A stretch of DNA of 64,000 nt from the IMG/VR virus record IMGVR_UViG_3300048999_000192, positions 91,099-155,098 of that record, one strand, 5' to 3'. A program made the position numbers and the translations under genes. Positions 48,391-59,000 of this stretch are shown here, piece after piece. The notes below the pieces were generated by a model. That model saw only the letters and a program-made list of their open reading frames with translations. It had not been told where the DNA came from and did not search any database. The stretch is from a virus. Numbering within the stretch: position 1 is the stretch's first letter; every line of letters begins with the position of its first letter.

Positions 48391-50970
48391 ATGTCTACGC
48401 TTATCTACTCGCCTGGGGTAAAGGTCTACATTCAGACCGAAAAGAAGGGCACGCTGGACATCAGCGACGACCTGACCCGGGGCACCCTCGTCCGCCGATC
48501 CGATGGCGTCTCCACATTCCAGTTCGGCCTGCAGAACGCCCGGCGTAAGTACGACGGGGTGTTCGCGCCGAACGACCGCATCGTGGTCATGATGAAGCGC
48601 TTCTCCTGGCTGCGGGTCTTCACCGGTTACCTGAACTCGGTGCCGCTGGTGACCGGCTGGCCGATGGAGGTGACCTTCAACGCCTCGTGCTCGCTCAAGC
48701 GGCTGCAGTACTGGTTCTGGGACCCGGGCCTGTCGGCCAGCCAGACGATGGTCGCCAACGCGATCACCGCCGTGAAGAAGGACAACGACAACGGCGACGC
48801 GGGCGTGACCAACGCGGTGCTGACGATCCTGAACTCGGTCGTCGGCTGGCCGGAGGAAAAGGTCCATATCGCAGGCATCCCGCCGAATTGGTTCAAGTTC
48901 GCCGAGAAGATCGCCAAGGACGTGGACGCCAAGGCCGAGGAGGCCGACGCCATCGCGGCGCAGTTCTACGACATCCTCGGCGGGGCGGGCTCGGTCGGCG
49001 GGGCGTCCGGCGGCATCGGCGGCCTGTTCAACGGCACGCTCAAGCCCGGCAAGTACGGTAACGAGACGCTGAACGCCTCTCAGCTCGCGATCATCAAGAC
49101 GATCTACAACGCGGGCAGCCAGGACGGCATGTCCAAGCACGTCATCTCGGCGGCGTTCTGCGCCGGGCGCGCGGAGTCGGACTTCAACGCCACGGTGGTC
49201 AACTCGATCGGCGCGACCGGCCTGTTCCAGATGCGGCCGTCGATGGGCTGGGGCACGAGCGCGCAGTGCAAGGACCCCGTCTACGCCAGTCACAAGTGGT
49301 TCTCGGTCGCCAAGAAGATCAAGAGCCGCGAGACGATGACCTACGGCCACCTCGCGCAGGCGGTGGAAAGGTCCGGGGACTCCTCAGGCGGGATTTACCA
49401 GCGCTGGGCCCCGATGGCCGACGCCCTGTACGCGGCGCTGGCGGCCGGATCATCGGCCGCGACCACGCCGAACACCAACCCCGGGAACGTCGGGCAGGCT
49501 GTCGGCGCGGCCGTGGCCTCGGCTGTCGGCGCTGCCACGGGGAAGGCCACCGGCCTGAAGCTGGTGCAGACGGCCCTGAACCTGATCAAGGTCAACCCCC
49601 ACATTCCCTACCGTGAGGGTGGGGACAGCCCGCCGAGCACCAAGCCCCAGAACGTCCGCTATCTGGACTGCAGCTCCTTCACCCAGTGGGTCTACTACCA
49701 GACCCTGGGCTCATTGCACGGCTTCCCGCGTACGGCCGACGTCCAGGCGGGGTACTGCGGCGCGCACGGCAAGATCCTCACGCCAGGCTCGGCGATGAAG
49801 ATCCGGGGCGCGCTGATGTTCTGGGACAACAACGGGAAGGCGTACGCCACCAAGAGCGGCTTCGGCCACGCCTCTCACGTCGAGATGTCCATCGGGGACG
49901 GCACCCACACGGTGGGCAGTCACCACTCCGGCACCTACGCTTCGGTGGTCAATACCAAAGGATTTTGGCATATCGGTGGATTGCTCCCGAATATCGACTA
50001 CTCCGCCGATGGCGGCGGCGTGGGCGTGGACTTCGGCGGCAGCGGGGATGACGCGGCCGGAGCGACCGGCGGCGTGCAGCTCTCCACCGGTGCCCAGCAG
50101 CCCTGGTACAACCCCAACGACGAGTTCGACAAGATGTTCGGCAACAACCCCTGGGTGCCGCAGTACAACGTGGACTCGGCCGAGTCTGAGGCTCTCGTGG
50201 GCATCCGGGCGCTGCTGAACGACCAGCCGCTCCTGCCGTACATCAAGAACCTGATGAACTCGACAATGCGCTCATTCAGCAGCGCGCCGAACGGCGACCT
50301 CATCGCCTGGTTCCCTGATTACTATGGGATTTGGGGCACCTCGGCATCTATGGTCATCGAGCCGATCGAGCTACAAGACTTCTACGTCGAATGGTCGGAC
50401 GACTTCTTCGTCACGCACCAGTTCACGGTGGCCCCGCGCGGCCAGCAGGGGCTCGATCTGCTCTCGGGCGAGGTGAACCCGAACAGCCCGCTGCAGGCGG
50501 TCACGACCCTGGGCATCGCCACGATCGATATCCCCTCGATCATGTATGCCCTGTTCGGTCTGGAGCCGTCGGCTGACGCCGCCCAGAAGTTCATTGCCTA
50601 CATCTACAAGCGCTTCGGTGCACGGCCGGACTTCCAGCAGATGCCGGGCGTTACGGGCCCGCGCGGTGAGTTCTTCAGCGCGATCTTCCTCTTCATGCGG
50701 CAATGGGCCTATCAGTACAACGCGGACGTTCCGATCACTTTCATGCCGGAGCTATGGCCGGGAATGAACATCAAGGTCCCCGCATTCGACTTCCAGGCCT
50801 ATGTGACCACGGTGACCCATAACTTCCAATTCGGGGACAACCCGAGCTTCACCACCACGGCCAACATCGCCGCGCCCGCGCGCCTGAGTCAGAAGGGCTC
50901 GGGCAATCTGATCGGCCTGCCGATCGCAGGCGGACTGGGCAACACGGACGCGGCAGTCGGAGGAAAATGA
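48391..50970 (+). CDS. Baseplate hub with lytic transglycosylase and NlpC/P60 domains
   Basis: This 859-residue protein is a hub (gp27-like) with inserted muralytic modules. Residues 1-120 are beta-rich hub domain. An SLT-like transglycosylase domain spans about 225-360 (likely E262 in A-E-S-D-F, then G-L-F-Q-M-R-P). An NlpC/P60 peptidase domain spans about 395-540 (C427 in L-D-C-S-S-F, H496 in S-H-V-E-M). The C-terminal third returns to hub-like beta structure. It would cut both glycan strands and peptide stems locally while the tail passes the wall. Gene order and both active sites make the call firm. Confidence 0.85.
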   Translation: MSTLIYSPGVKVYIQTEKKGTLDISDDLTRGTLVRRSDGVSTFQFGLQNARRKYDGVFAPNDRIVVMMKRFSWLRVFTGYLNSVPLVTGWPMEVTFNASCSLKRLQYWFWDPGLSASQTMVANAITAVKKDNDNGDAGVTNAVLTILNSVVGWPEEKVHIAGIPPNWFKFAEKIAKDVDAKAEEADAIAAQFYDILGGAGSVGGASGGIGGLFNGTLKPGKYGNETLNASQLAIIKTIYNAGSQDGMSKHVISAAFCAGRAESDFNATVVNSIGATGLFQMRPSMGWGTSAQCKDPVYASHKWFSVAKKIKSRETMTYGHLAQAVERSGDSSGGIYQRWAPMADALYAALAAGSSAATTPNTNPGNVGQAVGAAVASAVGAATGKATGLKLVQTALNLIKVNPHIPYREGGDSPPSTKPQNVRYLDCSSFTQWVYYQTLGSLHGFPRTADVQAGYCGAHGKILTPGSAMKIRGALMFWDNNGKAYATKSGFGHASHVEMSIGDGTHTVGSHHSGTYASVVNTKGFWHIGGLLPNIDYSADGGGVGVDFGGSGDDAAGATGGVQLSTGAQQPWYNPNDEFDKMFGNNPWVPQYNVDSAESEALVGIRALLNDQPLLPYIKNLMNSTMRSFSSAPNGDLIAWFPDYYGIWGTSASMVIEPIELQDFYVEWSDDFFVTHQFTVAPRGQQGLDLLSGEVNPNSPLQAVTTLGIATIDIPSIMYALFGLEPSADAAQKFIAYIYKRFGARPDFQQMPGVTGPRGEFFSAIFLFMRQWAYQYNADVPITFMPELWPGMNIKVPAFDFQAYVTTVTHNFQFGDNPSFTTTANIAAPARLSQKGSGNLIGLPIAGGLGNTDAAVGGK

Positions 50971-52394
50971 TGCAGGCAGCCAAGACGGTCAACCCGCTCA
51001 CCAACTCGATCGGCTTCAACGTCCGCCGGGTCAGGGTGACGCAGGTCGACCCCGCTCAGGGCATCGCGCTGGCCGTGGACGAACTGAACGTGGAAGTGAC
51101 GCTGCCTCTGTACGTCACGCGGGCCGCCGCTCGCCCGCCGCAGCCAGGCGAGATCTGGCTGATCGACCAGGCATTGGGCCTGTGGACCTTCGCCGCCCTG
51201 GTCGGCACCGTGGCGAACACCTCCGTCGTCACCACCCTGGACGACCTGGCGAACGTCAGCGCCCCGTCGCCCTCCAACGGACAGATCCTGCGCTACAACT
51301 CCGCGACCACCCTGTGGGAGGCCGTCACGAACCCGGGGCCCAATCCCTGGGTCTGGAATATCACCGATGGCCTCAATGACGGCCTCACGATCAATGGCAC
51401 GTCGGGCACGCTCAAGCAGATCCTCCTGATCAAGGACTATCTAGGAGCGCCGATTTTCGGCGTCGGTCACGTCGGCGGAGCAGCGGTGTACGGCGACCAC
51501 CTGAAGGTCTTCGCGCCCGGGGTGGGCTTCGTCAACACCTTCGACGTCGACCCCACTGGAAAGGTCACCATCTCGGGCGCTGGTCAGCTCCAGATCGGTA
51601 GCACCGTCCTCAACGAGGCCGATATCCAGAATCTGCACAGCCATGCCGGGACCAATCCATGGCTGTTCATCCAGACGGACATCGCTCAGGACGGCATGAT
51701 CGTCCGGGGTGCGGGTGGGTCGCTGAACACGATCTTCGGCGTGGAAGACGGCGGCAGCAACCTCATCATGAACGTCTCGCCGCTGGGCGGCGTCGGCGTG
51801 TTCGGCAACCAGTTCCGCGTGTTCACTGGCGTGTTCGGCAGCGCCAACGTCATCCTCGATCCCTCGGGCACCGTCACCGTCAACGGCACCGGGACGCTCA
51901 CTCTTGGCGCGCAGACACTCACCGCGTCCGATATCGCCGCCCTGCACAGCGGTGCTCTACCCATGCCGTCGCTGTCGGTCTATCGGAGCGCGGCCCTGTC
52001 TTTGACCGGCACGTCGCTGACCACCGTGTCCTGGGACGCCGAGGAGTGGCAGGACAACGTCGCGACGAACGCGATGCACAACACGGCCTCGAACTCCAGC
52101 CGCCTCATCGCTCCGACTGCAGGCAAGTACGACCTGTGCGCATGCCTCCAGGTGGTCTCGAACGCCTCGGCCCCCTACCTGACGATCCAGGTCAAGAAGA
52201 ACGGGACGACCGTCTTGCGCACCAAGAGCATGACCGGCACGGTCAGCCAGGTGAACAGCGTCGACATCAACACCCGGCTGAAGCTCAGCGCCAACGATTA
52301 CGTGGAGATCCTCGTCTCCAGCACGGTGTCCGGTCAGGCGCTGACGGTCGGCTCCAGCACGTGCTTCGCCAGTCTGGCATTCGCGTCCGCATAG
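50967..52394 (+). CDS. Baseplate spike or fibre protein with TNF/C1q-like tip
   Basis: The 475-residue product has an N-terminal OB-like domain (about 18-85, V-R-V-T-Q-V-D-P-A and P-G-E-I-W-L-I-D), typical for spike proteins (gp5/gp45-like). A repetitive beta shaft follows with repeated I-F-G-V and V-F-G-N segments (about 130-335), and then a C-terminal domain (about 345-475) with the Y-R-S-A-A-L-S-L and I-A-P-T-A-G-K-Y pattern of TNF/C1q-like receptor-binding heads. ATG 50967 or 50970 can serve as start. It follows the hub gene with overlap; it may be central spike plus cell-surface probe. Confidence 0.65.
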   Translation: MMQAAKTVNPLTNSIGFNVRRVRVTQVDPAQGIALAVDELNVEVTLPLYVTRAAARPPQPGEIWLIDQALGLWTFAALVGTVANTSVVTTLDDLANVSAPSPSNGQILRYNSATTLWEAVTNPGPNPWVWNITDGLNDGLTINGTSGTLKQILLIKDYLGAPIFGVGHVGGAAVYGDHLKVFAPGVGFVNTFDVDPTGKVTISGAGQLQIGSTVLNEADIQNLHSHAGTNPWLFIQTDIAQDGMIVRGAGGSLNTIFGVEDGGSNLIMNVSPLGGVGVFGNQFRVFTGVFGSANVILDPSGTVTVNGTGTLTLGAQTLTASDIAALHSGALPMPSLSVYRSAALSLTGTSLTTVSWDAEEWQDNVATNAMHNTASNSSRLIAPTAGKYDLCACLQVVSNASAPYLTIQVKKNGTTVLRTKSMTGTVSQVNSVDINTRLKLSANDYVEILVSSTVSGQALTVGSSTCFASLAFASA

Positions 52395-52403
52395 CTGTCC
52401 GCG

Positions 52404-52439
52404 CCTCCCTGCCGACGCCGAAGAGGTGAGGCGGGGAGG
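52404..52439 (+). promoter_or_regulatory. GAAGA hairpin before baseplate wedge genes
   Basis: A 10-bp outer stem CCTCCCTGCC / GGCGGGGAGG with one G-T wobble encloses CGCC-GAAGA-GGTG. The GGGGAGG arm is also the ribosome-binding site of the next gene (ATG 52445). Confidence 0.75.
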
Positions 52440-52444
52440 TGTGG

Positions 52445-52873
52445 ATGAAGACGCTGGCGCTCCAGAGCGGCGACCTGGTGATCGGCCAGGCCGGGCACAA
52501 GACGATCACAGGGCTGTCCAAGATCCGGCAGGACCTCGCGCTGGCTCTCGGCGAGGAGCTCGGCAACGACCGGTTCCATCCGCAGTGGGGGTCAACGCTG
52601 CCGAAGTTCGTCGGCCTGCCGATCACCGTCGACACCAACATGCTCGTACGGTCCGAGATCGCCCGGGTGATCCAGGCCTACATCAGCGTCCAGCAGAACG
52701 AGGTCGTCAACGACTCCCTGGCGGCCAGCCGGACGCGGTACTCCACCTCGGACGTGGTCGCTCAGGTGACCCGCGTCGACACCACCGTCAGCTACGACAC
52801 CATCCGGGCCCAGGTGACCCTGCGTACGGTCTCCCAGCAGGATGTCTCGATCAACCGGACCCTGACCCTGTAG
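52445..52873 (+). CDS. Baseplate wedge protein, gp25-like
   Basis: The 142-residue product fits the T4 gp25/GPW family: G-L-S-K-I-R-Q-D-L (about 23-31), then a short helix, P-Q-W-G-S-T-L-P-K-F (about 46-55), an R-S-E-I-A-R-V-I-Q-A-Y helix, and a terminal strand region. gp25 initiates sheath polymerisation at the baseplate. ATG 52445 has a well-spaced GGGGAGG; GTG 52439 is less likely. The next gene is the J-like wedge, the usual neighbour. Confidence 0.8.
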   Translation: MKTLALQSGDLVIGQAGHKTITGLSKIRQDLALALGEELGNDRFHPQWGSTLPKFVGLPITVDTNMLVRSEIARVIQAYISVQQNEVVNDSLAASRTRYSTSDVVAQVTRVDTTVSYDTIRAQVTLRTVSQQDVSINRTLTL

Positions 52874-52882
52874 GAGCTGGCA

Positions 52883-54715
52883 TTGGCAACGCAAACGGAC
52901 ATCGTCTCCCAGATGCGTACCGCTCTGGCGGTGACGGATCCTGACCTGGACACCTCCACCGGATCGGTCACGCGCAAGATCCTGGACGTCGTCGGCGAGG
53001 TCGTCTCCGAGGCCTATATCGACAGCCACCTGCTGACCTACCAGTACGACATCGACTCCAAGGTGGACGCCGACCTGGACGCTTTCGTCCAGCTCTTCGG
53101 CCTGGCGCGGTACGCCGCCCGGCGCGCCACCGGCACGATCACCTTCACTCGCACGGTGGCCACCGAGCTCGCCGTGGTGCCGATCAACTCCCAGATCAAC
53201 TCCACCAGCACCGACGTCCAGACCGGCGACGCGATCAGCGTGCTCACGCTGTCCACCGGCATCATGGACGTCGGGGACCTCACGGTCGCCATCCCGGTCC
53301 AGGCCATCCAGGCGGGGCCGGACGGGAACCTGCCCGCCGGGTCGCTGACCCTGATCTCCACGCCGGTCACCGGCGTGACCTCGGTGACGAACGTCAACGC
53401 GCTGTCCGGCGGCGCGTTCCAGGAGACCGATTCGGAGCTCCGCGACCGCTGGAAGAAGACCGTCTTCCGCTCGATGGCGGGCACCGAGTCGATGTTCCTG
53501 GGCATCGCCGTCAACGACCCGGACTGCCCCAACGCCAACGTCGTGGGGGCCACCAAGCGCCGTCGGGAGCAGGTGCAGGTGGCGAGCGGGGTTGCCCAGT
53601 CCACGGCCGCCGACGTCTTCTACACCTACGCCAGCGGGCAGATGGTCGGCAAGGACATCGACAACGGCGACATGGCCATCCCGGGGATCCACTACACCTG
53701 GGACACCTCGGTCACCCCGCCGCGCATCGTCGTGCTCGACACGGCCGGGTATCCCGACGGCACCCTGCTCGACCTGGACTACGCCTACGTACCGATGGCC
53801 AGTCGCAACAGCCCCACCGACGCGATCACCAACCGGGTCGACGTCTGGTGCAAGGGCACCCGCTCGATCGAGGCCAGCCAGAGCGTGGTCTTCCGCAACA
53901 CCCTGCTGTTCAACTCCACCGGCGGCAGCGCCATGAACAGCAACAACTTCATCCGCCCCGACGGCTCCACGCCGACGGTCGGCAACGTCTTCATCCCGCT
54001 GGCCTTCGGGCCGATCATCACGGTGCCGCCGACCCTGGTCATCGGGGCCACCACGTACGGCCTGGTGACACCGGCCCACGCCTTCGGGTCGAGCTCGGGC
54101 GGGATCACCTACGCCTACCAGATCGTGCACGACGACACCGCGTATGGCTGGGGCCCGAACAGCCGCTTCGGCCTGGAGTGGCTGGCCGCTTCCCAGCCCG
54201 CCGCCAACAGCGTCTTCAGCCTGGCCGCCGACTACAACTACAACGACGTGCCGATGGCCATCCAGCGCGAGACCGACCGCTGGAAGCTGGCCGGGACCGA
54301 CATCATGGTCCACCAGGCCAAGAACGTCTTCCTGAAGTTCAACCTGGCGGTCATCTACGACTTCCGGGTGGACCAGGGGGTCACCGCCCAGGCGATCGAC
54401 ACGGCGATCTCGGCCTTCCTCGAAAGCCTCGGCTTCGACGCGGTGGTGCAGGCCTCGGACATCCTCTCGGTGGTGCACGCGGTGCCGGGTGTGGACTCGG
54501 TGCGCTTCCTGCACGGGGACGACATCAGCGGCTACGTCTCCGGCACGCCGAACATCTACACGGTCGGCATGCAGAAGATCGTCAACGGCACCGTCGTGGC
54601 CAGCTACGTCGACACCGACGGCCGGGCCAAGGACGTCATCCTCGGCGACGACGAGGTGCCCGCCTTCGGGCTGACCTTCAAGATCGCCAAGGCCGAGAAC
54701 ACCTGGACCCCGTGA
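52883..54715 (+). CDS. Baseplate J-like (gp6-type) wedge protein
   Basis: This 610-residue protein starts at TTG 52883 with AGGAGC upstream. It has the J-family N-terminus (D-P-D-L-D-T-S-T-G-S-V-T-R-K-I) and core features: G-T-I-T-F-T-R, A-G-P-D-G-N-L-P-A-G-S-L-T (about 144-156) and G-G-x-x-x-E-T-D-S-E-L-R-D-R (about 176-189). Several beta-insert domains follow, with the A-V-P-G-V-D-S-V-R-F closing region. It forms the wedge ring that dictates baseplate conformation. Larger than minimal P2 gpJ because of inserted domains. Confidence 0.85.
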   Translation: MATQTDIVSQMRTALAVTDPDLDTSTGSVTRKILDVVGEVVSEAYIDSHLLTYQYDIDSKVDADLDAFVQLFGLARYAARRATGTITFTRTVATELAVVPINSQINSTSTDVQTGDAISVLTLSTGIMDVGDLTVAIPVQAIQAGPDGNLPAGSLTLISTPVTGVTSVTNVNALSGGAFQETDSELRDRWKKTVFRSMAGTESMFLGIAVNDPDCPNANVVGATKRRREQVQVASGVAQSTAADVFYTYASGQMVGKDIDNGDMAIPGIHYTWDTSVTPPRIVVLDTAGYPDGTLLDLDYAYVPMASRNSPTDAITNRVDVWCKGTRSIEASQSVVFRNTLLFNSTGGSAMNSNNFIRPDGSTPTVGNVFIPLAFGPIITVPPTLVIGATTYGLVTPAHAFGSSSGGITYAYQIVHDDTAYGWGPNSRFGLEWLAASQPAANSVFSLAADYNYNDVPMAIQRETDRWKLAGTDIMVHQAKNVFLKFNLAVIYDFRVDQGVTAQAIDTAISAFLESLGFDAVVQASDILSVVHAVPGVDSVRFLHGDDISGYVSGTPNIYTVGMQKIVNGTVVASYVDTDGRAKDVILGDDEVPAFGLTFKIAKAENTWTP

Positions 54716-56049
54716 TGGCAGACAACGCAGGGCTGATCCAGCAGTCGAGCACGATCTTCGACTGGCCCGATACTCCGGTCGCCTCGCTCCTGCAGCTCCA
54801 GACGAGCCCGTCCGCGCCGCTGCCGGTCGACCTGTCCACCACCACGGGCCTGCTCTCGCCGGACGTGCCGACCGTCACCCGGCTGAGCCACTTCCCGGAG
54901 GACCTGTACGACCTGACCGACGGCAGCCACCTGGTGCGCTTCCTGAAGACGATCCTGGGCGACGCCGGGGCCGGGCAGCTCCGTAAGCGCCAGCTCGTCG
55001 CGCGCCTGCAGACGATGCTGAACAGCACGCACTTCTATGACCTGGACGCCTTCTACGGGTCACTGTTCGGGGTCAACCGGGGGATCACCGGCGCGCTGCC
55101 GGTCAACCCCTACACCGACACCGCCACGGCGGACGGCTGGGACGAGATCTCCACGATCGACGCCGACTTCCGGGAGAAGCTGCTCCGGCTGGCGCGGGCC
55201 ATCACCATGGGAGGTACCCCGCTGGGCCTTCAGGCGATGGCTGAGGCCCTCACGGGGGTGGACTGTGACATCTACGAGGTCTACGCCCTCATGGACGCTC
55301 AGGGGAGCTCTGAGGGCGGCAACACCTGGGACGAACTGGAGAGCGACTTCGCCACCTGGGACGCCACCGAGGGCGGGCAGCTCTGGAGCGACATGGAGGG
55401 GCGGCAGACCTTCGGCAACATGGGGATCGACTGCCGTAACGAGGTGGTCGTCCGGCCGAAGAAGGTCTACGACAACACCCCGGACAGCCTGCGTGAGCGG
55501 GCGGACGACACCCGGGGGATCCTGCGCGTCCTGGAGGTGCTCAAGCCCTCCTTTGCCCTGCTGTCGGTGGACTCCTCCGGCGTCGGCGTGCACGCGGAGG
55601 CCTCGATCGCCACGATCTCCTCACCCTCGAACTACTGGGAGATCTCGGCCCGGGTGATCCCCAAGGACGAGCTGAAGAGCTGGTACAACAAGGTCCTGGA
55701 CGCCTATGACCACCGGGCGAACCCCCAGGGCATCGACTCGGCCCAGCCGCAGCCACCGTTCACAAACACACAAGGCCAGCAGTTCAGCCAGGTCTCCCAG
55801 GTCGTCTCGGCGACCGCGCAGGAGACCGACATGGAGCTGACCAAGTCGCAGAACTTTGACAAGGTCAAGATCCTGAACTCGGTCGACTATGACATCGTTC
55901 ACTTCCCGGACGGCAAGATCCAGACCTACCTCCCGAGCTACGCCGTGATCGACCCGAAGCGGGCCTCAGCGGCCCGTACGGCCTCGGACGGCGTCATGAT
56001 CGCCGCGCCCTACTCCGGCACCCGCAACACCGTTCCGACGGCAGGATGA
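54715..56049 (+). CDS. Baseplate wedge or tail protein following J
   Basis: The 444-residue product begins at ATG 54715 in the stop of the J-like gene (GTG one codon upstream is an alternative). It is helical early (L-Y-D-L-T-D-G-S-H-L-V-R-F-L-K), includes F-Y-D-L-D-A-F-Y-G-S-L-F-G-V and a G-T-P-L-G-L-Q-A-M-A motif, and a W-D-E-L-E type insert (about 205-225) that recurs in the next protein. The place corresponds to P2 gpI-like baseplate proteins, which bridge to fibres. Confidence 0.7.
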   Translation: MADNAGLIQQSSTIFDWPDTPVASLLQLQTSPSAPLPVDLSTTTGLLSPDVPTVTRLSHFPEDLYDLTDGSHLVRFLKTILGDAGAGQLRKRQLVARLQTMLNSTHFYDLDAFYGSLFGVNRGITGALPVNPYTDTATADGWDEISTIDADFREKLLRLARAITMGGTPLGLQAMAEALTGVDCDIYEVYALMDAQGSSEGGNTWDELESDFATWDATEGGQLWSDMEGRQTFGNMGIDCRNEVVVRPKKVYDNTPDSLRERADDTRGILRVLEVLKPSFALLSVDSSGVGVHAEASIATISSPSNYWEISARVIPKDELKSWYNKVLDAYDHRANPQGIDSAQPQPPFTNTQGQQFSQVSQVVSATAQETDMELTKSQNFDKVKILNSVDYDIVHFPDGKIQTYLPSYAVIDPKRASAARTASDGVMIAAPYSGTRNTVPTAG

Positions 56050-56052
56050 GGC

Positions 56053-59000
56053 ATGGCTGACCCCATTGACGTCCCGACGCCGCCACCGGGCTATCTCTCC
56101 ACGCCGAGCATGGCCCCGCTGACGGTCGACGGTCTCCCGCTGGCCGACGCCACCGGCGCGCTGCTGTCCACCCCGTCCACCCCGGGGCAGCAGCAGGCCG
56201 AGAGCCAGCGATTCTGGTCGACGCCGCCGCGCCCGCTCGGCGACCCGCACGACGAGGTCCTGCTGATCAAGCTGGCCAAGCCGACGCAGATCAACTACAT
56301 CGAGCTCGACCTACCGCACTTCCCGCATCATTTTTATATCTTCTACTGGGAACCGACCAAGAAGGCCTGGCTGGAGATCCAGGCGCAGCCGAACAAGTAC
56401 TCGGTGCGCTTCTACATCGACGGGGCGGTGCCGCAGGTCATCGGCCCGGCCAACGTGATGCAGGCACACCAGCACCCCAGCCACTACGGGGCGGACCACT
56501 GGGTGCACTACTCGGCCGACCTGGTGCCCTTCACCGCCACCAAGCTCCGGCTGTCCGGCAACCGCAACTTCGGCTCGACCAAGGGCGGCCCGGTCGACGT
56601 CCACGGCAGGCCTGCCAACTACGCCCTCGGCGTGCGCAACCTGGACTTCGGCACCCGCATCCTGAGCAGGCAGGATGTGCCGCTGACCGACCGCGACCCG
56701 GACATCATCACCGAGCGTGAGTCCTTCACGGTCGTCACGGACATCGCGGGCAGCCCGGTCGAGCTGTCCATGCGCGAGAACCGCGCGAGCGACCTGATCC
56801 TGGGGCGGATGTGGAAGTGCGAGCCCCAGCCCTTCTCCTACGCCGTCATCCCGCTGTACGTCGATGCCCGCGACCCCCAGGGCAACCCGCAGGTCATCGA
56901 CCGGTTCTACCTGAACCCGATCACCTCCGGCGTACGGGTCAATCTCTACTACTCCGAGACCCCGCCGGACGCGAGTGACTTCGACGCCGAGGACACGCCG
57001 CTGACGTTCCCGCTCACCCGCCAGGCGGGCCAGGGCATCCCCACGCTCGACAGCGACGGCCTGGCCTTCCCGGACAAGATCGCCTACATCGACGTCAGCA
57101 ACCAGGCGATGCAGTGGGACCCGACCAAGCCGTTCTGGGTCGGCGTGGACATCCAGCCGCAGTTCAACAGCTCCGCCACCACCGATCACGTCATCTGGGA
57201 CGCCGGGCCCTTCTCGCTGCTCTGGCGCGACCAGGAGTGGACTCTGGCCTTCGACGACGGCTACCTGACGCTGCCGCCGTATGACCACCAGATCAACCAG
57301 CACCTGCAGTTCGTGATCGGCTACGACGGCCAGCAGGTCAGCTTCTACTCGCCCGAGGGCGGGGTGATCCTGCTCCCGGCCACGATCGAAGACCTGACCG
57401 TGGCGGCCATCCGCTTCGGCGCGGAGGAGGGCTTCACCGACGAGGACCTGATCATCACCGGCGACTACCGGCTGCACTCCTTCGTGCTGAAGAAGGAGTC
57501 GCTGCCCTTCATCTCCGGTCCCGGCGGGATCGAGGTCCCCCAGCCGGTCGCCGACTTCATCTCCGACCCGGCCGCGTACGTGCTCAAGGCCCCGTACGCC
57601 GGGCAGGACACCGGCTCGACCAAGAACTCCCTGCTGCGCTTCGGCCTGCAGTTCGTGATGGGCACCCCGGAGAACGGGATCAACCCCTGGGGCTTCGTCG
57701 GCGGCCCCGACAACGTCTACGACGACGTGGTCTGGACCCCGATCAACCGGGACTTCACGCTGGCCAAGGGGTTCATGCAGTTCAATCCCACCCGCGCGGC
57801 CTGCTTCAAGTTCGAGTTCACCAACCTGCAGCCGCAGCCGTACGAGGTCTACCAGCCCAAGACCACCAAGGTGCAGGTCTTCCCCTCGGCCATCGTGGCG
57901 AGCTCCACGCCGACCCAGCCCTCCGGGGACTCCGGCGCGGGCAGCTCGGGCCTGATCGCCAACAACGACGCGGTCCACCCGCTGCAGTACGCCGACGCGA
58001 TCCGGCTGCGCTACACCGCGCCGACGCAGACCGCCCTGGGCGGTCTCCCGCCGACCGAGGCCATGTACGCCACCGACCCGGCGACCGCCCAGCGCCTCGC
58101 CCAGTACGGGGGCATGTACCACTTCCAGCCCTGGCAGCCGCCCGCGACCACCCCCCGCTTCAACACCACGGCCAGCCACTACTACGAGACCGTGGACGTC
58201 GTCCAGAACAGCCGGGTGGCCTACTTCGTCGCCCTGTCCGGCCTGAGCATGTACCGGGTCGACTACGCCACCGACGACGACACCGACCAGTACCTGGAGA
58301 CCTTCGGCGACCTGCTGCACGTCGCCTCCTCGAACTGGCCCTGGCAGCCGGGCGCGCTGTCGACCCCGGCGGACATCGCCGCGCCGGTGACGGCCACCTC
58401 GGTGGTCTTCCCCTCGCGCCGGAAGGTGCGCGGGATCCAGTTCGCCAGCCAGCAGAGCTCGGCGGTCCAGCTCCTGATCGACCCCGACTTCGACGATCCG
58501 GAGCTGCGCGCCTGGTCACCGGTCGGGGACATCGCCCCGCTGGAGCTGAGTGAGGACTTCAACGCCTCGGTCGGATCCACGGTCAAGATCCAGCGCGAGT
58601 CCGGCATCGACAACTGGGCCGACATGGAGGCCAACTGGGCATCCTGGGACGAGCTGGAGGCCTCCATCGCCGGGGACACCCGGCCGAACTGGAATGACCT
58701 GGAGGTCGACACCGAGGGCGGCACCGTCGGCGGGGTCGTCTACGGGGCCAACGTCGAGACGACCAAGGCGGGCCGCCTGTACGCCGCCGCGCGGGTCTAC
58801 ACCGACGTGCCCCTGACCGAGCCACTGGTCCTGCAGATCCTGGACGAGTCCGGCACCGTGCTGGCCGAGGCCGAGCGCACGGTCACCGGCGGCCACGTCA
58901 CCGAGTGGTACGTGGGCTACACGATCGGCGAGGGCGGCGGGACCGAGTCCGAGACCTGGGACGAGATCGAGGCCTCCAACGCCAGCCCGAGCCTGCCCAA

